Shown here: piece by piece, positions 62,301-64,000 of the stretch
How positions within the stretch are numbered: the stretch's first letter is position 1
Layout: every line of letters begins with the position of its first letter
DNA from: Nostoc paludosum FACHB-159
GTDB taxonomy: Bacteria; Cyanobacteriota; Cyanobacteriia; Cyanobacteriales; Nostocaceae
Reading direction: 5' to 3'
NCBI RefSeq assembly: GCF_014698835.1
Contig: NZ_JACJTU010000037.1
Location: 1 to 64,000, forward strand
DNA length: 64,000 nt
Made by a program: the position numbers and the translations under genes
Notes under the pieces: generated by a model
Database searches by the model: none
What the model saw: only the letters and a program-made list of their open reading frames with translations
What the model was told of the DNA's origin: nothing

Positions 62301-62430
62301 TCGGGAAATCCATACTAGGCAGGTCGCTGACGGGTAACAGAAAGTAACTCATCAGCCCAAAAACTAGAATCGCCAACATCACCAAGGTGGTCATAATAGG
62401 GCGGCGAATGAACAAGGAAGGAATATTCAT
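59317..62430 (-). CDS. RND efflux transporter, HAE-1/MdtB type
   Basis: 1037 residues with twelve helices and two large periplasmic loops. MNIPSLFIRRPIMTTLVML is the typical RND start, and this is why the ATG at 62430 is chosen over the longer frame from 62496. Transmembrane helix 4 carries the proton-relay pair in FVVDDAVVVLENI. The gene belongs to the drug-exporting HAE-1 group (MdtB/MdtC-like). It is encoded directly after the membrane-fusion protein at 62617-63954, from one operon. No TolC-type outer-membrane gene is present here. Confidence 0.93.
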   Translation of the reverse strand: MNIPSLFIRRPIMTTLVMLAILVFGLMSYFLLPVSDLPSMDFPTISVSASLPGASPETMATSVATPLEQQFSTIAGLDSMNSTSSKGSSQIVLQFDLSRDIDGAAQDVQAAIAQATKQLPSDMPSPPSYKKVNPAQQPILYITLSSDLVPLYQVDKYAEETLAERLSMVDGVAQVLVYGSQKYAVRIEVDPQSLKAKGLGIDDVAKAIAQGNADLPTGNLYGDRKNYTVQANGQLLDADDYRGLTVAYSNGAPVHLGDLGQVVDSVENDKIASWYFVKQGQIPKRSIILAIQRQPGTNTIEIVNALKALLPSLRSQIPTAVNMDIFYDRSQNIRDSVNDVKFTLLLTICLVVLVIFLFLRNLRATLIPSVTVPLSLVATFAVMLLLGFSLDTLSLMALTLSVGFVVDDAVVVLENIVRHMEMGESRLQAAINGSKEIGGTIISMTLSLVAVFIPMLFMPGILGRLFHEFAVTIAAAILVSGLLSLSLTPMLCSRFLQSEHHTTEERKEIENANQNFFLRFYAWSLRQSLKYHRTTMIISAVILLATIYLFAIVPKGFLPSDDNGLILAQTQAAQDIPFADMIQHQEAVAQIIRNDPNVDVLNSIVGTSVTGTAANNTGIIVIRLKPTSQRHLNADEVIEELQPKVLQEPGIKTFLINPPAINIGGKQTNAEYQFTLQSTNLQDLYKYTPILQDKLSQIPGLVDVNSDLQIDNPQVNVEIDRDRANALGLTSQQIETALGDAYGTLQVSTIYAPDNEYQVILGVLPQYQKDPNALNLLSIHSANGQLVPLNAIANLTKGVGSLTVNHQGQLPATTISFNLKLGVSLGDVTDKIQQIARDTLPATISTSFQGSAQAFQSSIAGLGLLLLVAILVIYIVLGILYEDYIHPLTILSSLPSAGFGALLTLILFHIDLNVYAFIGIILLVGIVKKNGIMMIDFAMETQRYTNKSPRDAIYEACLVRFRPIMMTTMAALMGTLPIALGLGAGAESRRPLGMAVVGGLLFSQLLTLYITPVFYTYMEALQRKLKNSSQKKHLQTL

Positions 62431-62616
62431 AACCACTGCAAATAATATTTTTATCAAAGCCTGCCGTAGGGGTGTACAGTTGCAATACCAATTCACTAAA
62501 ATTTTGAAACAGATCCAAATCCAAAAACCCTTTTAAAATATGGATTTCTGAATTTTGAATTTTGAATACTTCGACAAGCTCAGTACAAGTTTTGAATTTT
62601 GAATTGGTATAAGCCC

Positions 62617-63954
62617 CTACTGTGATTTGTTAGAAGATTGAATAGCAACAGATACACCAGGTGCAAGATTGAATTGCCCATCGGTAACAACTTGTTCGCC
62701 TGGTTGTAGTCCTCGATTAATCACGGTTTCGTTGCCTACGGTATCCCCCACTTGCACCGGACGAGCTGCAACTGTTCGATCGGGTTGGACTACATACACA
62801 TACTGTCCGTTTTGTCCAGTTTGTAATGCTTGGGAAGGTACAACGATCGCATTAGGTAACTGCGCCAATTTCAGCACTACATCCACAAATTCCCCTGGTG
62901 ATAGCTGTCCTTGGGTATTATTAAAGGTGGCTTTGAGTTGAATCGTGCCGGTTGTGGCATCAAAGGTATTATCGACAAAGGTGAGTTTCCCGCGAATCGG
63001 GGGTGCAGAACTATTCGGTATTAACGCATCTACTTCGAGTTTCCCTTGCGCCATATATTTTTTGAGTTCGGGTAATTGCTGCTGGGGAATGGAGAAGGAA
63101 ATGTAAGTCGGATGAATTTGATTAATTACTACCAATCCACTAGTATCGTTAGCCTTGACCAAGTTACCTTGATTAACTTGTAAGCTACCTGTTTGCCCGT
63201 CGATGGGTGCATAGATTGTGGTGTAAGCTAGTTGAGTTCTAGCACTGGCGACAGCCGCCTCAGCCGCTTTGAGATTTGCTTGGGCATTCTGCACATTTGC
63301 CTTAGCTGAACCCACAGAAGCGATCGCTTCTCGGATGGCGCTTCTATCCGCGGCCACAGTTGCTTCGGCTGCATCCGCACTGGTGCGATATTGTTGGGCT
63401 TGTTCTTGGGTAACAGCTCCCTGTTGGAATAAATGAGTATAGCGTTTTGCTTCTATATCAGCATTACGCGCTTGGGCTGCATCTTTTACCTGTGTAGATT
63501 TGGCTTGAGTTACTTGGTCATTGGCTTGTTGTAAATTGGCGATCGCTTGTTGCACTTGCGCCTGTGCTTGTACCTGTTGGGCGATCGCTCGATCTAAGTC
63601 TGCCTGAAAGGGTGCAGGGTCAATTTTAAATAACAACTGTCCTTTCTTGACTTGCTGCCCTTGTTGAAAATAAACCCCCATGAGTTGCCCATCTACCAGC
63701 GACTTAATTGATACAGTGGAATATGCCTCAACTGTACCCGTACTGGGAATTTCTAAAGGAATTGTCGCTCGGCTGGCTTGAGCTACAACTACAGGCACAG
63801 CTTTGTGATTGTCTGTCTTAACTTGTGTAGTTTTTTTACCCCAAACAGCCCAACTAGAAAAACAAACAATTCCTAATACCAATAGACCCAAACTACCTTT
63901 TTGTAGAGGTGTTAATTTTGGCGGAGGTTTGATAATTGCCTTTTTACTAATCAT
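62617..63954 (-). CDS. RND periplasmic adaptor (membrane fusion protein)
   Basis: 445 residues. An N-terminal helix (about 23-40) anchors the protein. A biotinyl-lipoyl half (STVSIKSLVDGQLMGVYFQQGQQVKKGQLLFKI), a long Ala/Gln-rich coiled-coil hairpin (about 105-245), the second lipoyl half (LAYTTIYAPIDGQTGSL) and a beta-barrel plus membrane-proximal domain follow. It links the RND pump to an outer-membrane channel. The pump gene follows 186 bp downstream on the minus strand. The hairpin is longer than in MdtA, which may reflect cyanobacterial envelope spacing. Confidence 0.93.
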   Translation of the reverse strand: MISKKAIIKPPPKLTPLQKGSLGLLVLGIVCFSSWAVWGKKTTQVKTDNHKAVPVVVAQASRATIPLEIPSTGTVEAYSTVSIKSLVDGQLMGVYFQQGQQVKKGQLLFKIDPAPFQADLDRAIAQQVQAQAQVQQAIANLQQANDQVTQAKSTQVKDAAQARNADIEAKRYTHLFQQGAVTQEQAQQYRTSADAAEATVAADRSAIREAIASVGSAKANVQNAQANLKAAEAAVASARTQLAYTTIYAPIDGQTGSLQVNQGNLVKANDTSGLVVINQIHPTYISFSIPQQQLPELKKYMAQGKLEVDALIPNSSAPPIRGKLTFVDNTFDATTGTIQLKATFNNTQGQLSPGEFVDVVLKLAQLPNAIVVPSQALQTGQNGQYVYVVQPDRTVAARPVQVGDTVGNETVINRGLQPGEQVVTDGQFNLAPGVSVAIQSSNKSQ

Positions 63955-64000
63955 TATCTATTGCCAAACTTTGTTTAACACCAGTTTCAGCCATTAGCAA

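Overview
The window reads as chromosome from a filamentous, Nostoc-like cyanobacterium. The evidence is the very frequent HIP1 octamer GCGATCGC, heptameric short tandem repeats (ATTAGTC and AATTCGT types), many copies of a GTAGGGGCGCA-type palindrome, and families common in that group: NB-ARC/WD40 proteins, DUF3172, Tll0287-like sensors and HhoA-type proteases. Base composition is roughly 40% GC, apart from one clearly GC-richer lipase gene. No rRNA or tRNA genes were recognised.

Positions 1-33.6 kb hold a contractile injection system (CIS) locus with an unusual regulatory and membrane-associated periphery. Core parts on the minus strand are a gp19-like tube protein (30.2-30.7 kb), a 1303-residue repeat protein that is a candidate tape measure (26.2-30.1), a CIS tube/hub protein (25.6-26.2), a VgrG-like spike (23.6-25.6), a gp25 wedge (23.0-23.4), a baseplate J protein (20.8-23.0), a tail protein I (19.6-20.7) and a DUF4159 protein (18.3-19.5). 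A DUF4255 tail-terminator protein (plus strand, 8.0-8.7) and an AAA+ ATPase (8.9-10.9) complete the conserved set. No sheath gene and no separate PAAR tip gene are visible. Two cargo-like genes on the plus strand (12.2 and 16.5 kb) share a diverged N-terminal leader and a homologous upstream region. The second carries DUF4157 (HELTH) and a C-terminal HxE...CxxC signature of a deaminase-like toxin. The first is followed by a YbjN-family chaperone-like gene.

Around this core lies an apparent phosphothreonine circuit. It has a Ser/Thr kinase whose linker holds six Thr-centred 15-residue repeats, two FHA proteins, and a membrane pseudokinase fused to a PstS-like binding domain. Two large single-pass membrane proteins (3.4-7.8 kb) carry beta-sandwich domains resembling the N-terminal domain of tail protein I. 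I infer a membrane-tethered CIS, as known for thylakoid-anchored systems, under kinase/FHA control analogous to type VI secretion. This is a hypothesis from sequence and context.

From 33.8 to 64 kb the window is mainly signalling and transport: a LuxR-type response regulator and histidine kinase, an ABC ATPase with a fused double permease, a hybrid kinase overlapping an NB-ARC/WD40 gene, TauE/SafE transporters, a group 2 sigma factor, signal peptidase I with DUF3172, an HhoA/HtrA protease, a response regulator fused to a kinase-like domain lacking its His, FUSC and TMEM175 membrane proteins, a D-cysteine desulfhydrase-like enzyme and an RND efflux pair. Four upstream regions (histidine kinase, ABC operon, htrA-like gene, small secreted protein) share a motif near ATAACTTATCTATCTTCACC that looks like a common regulatory site.
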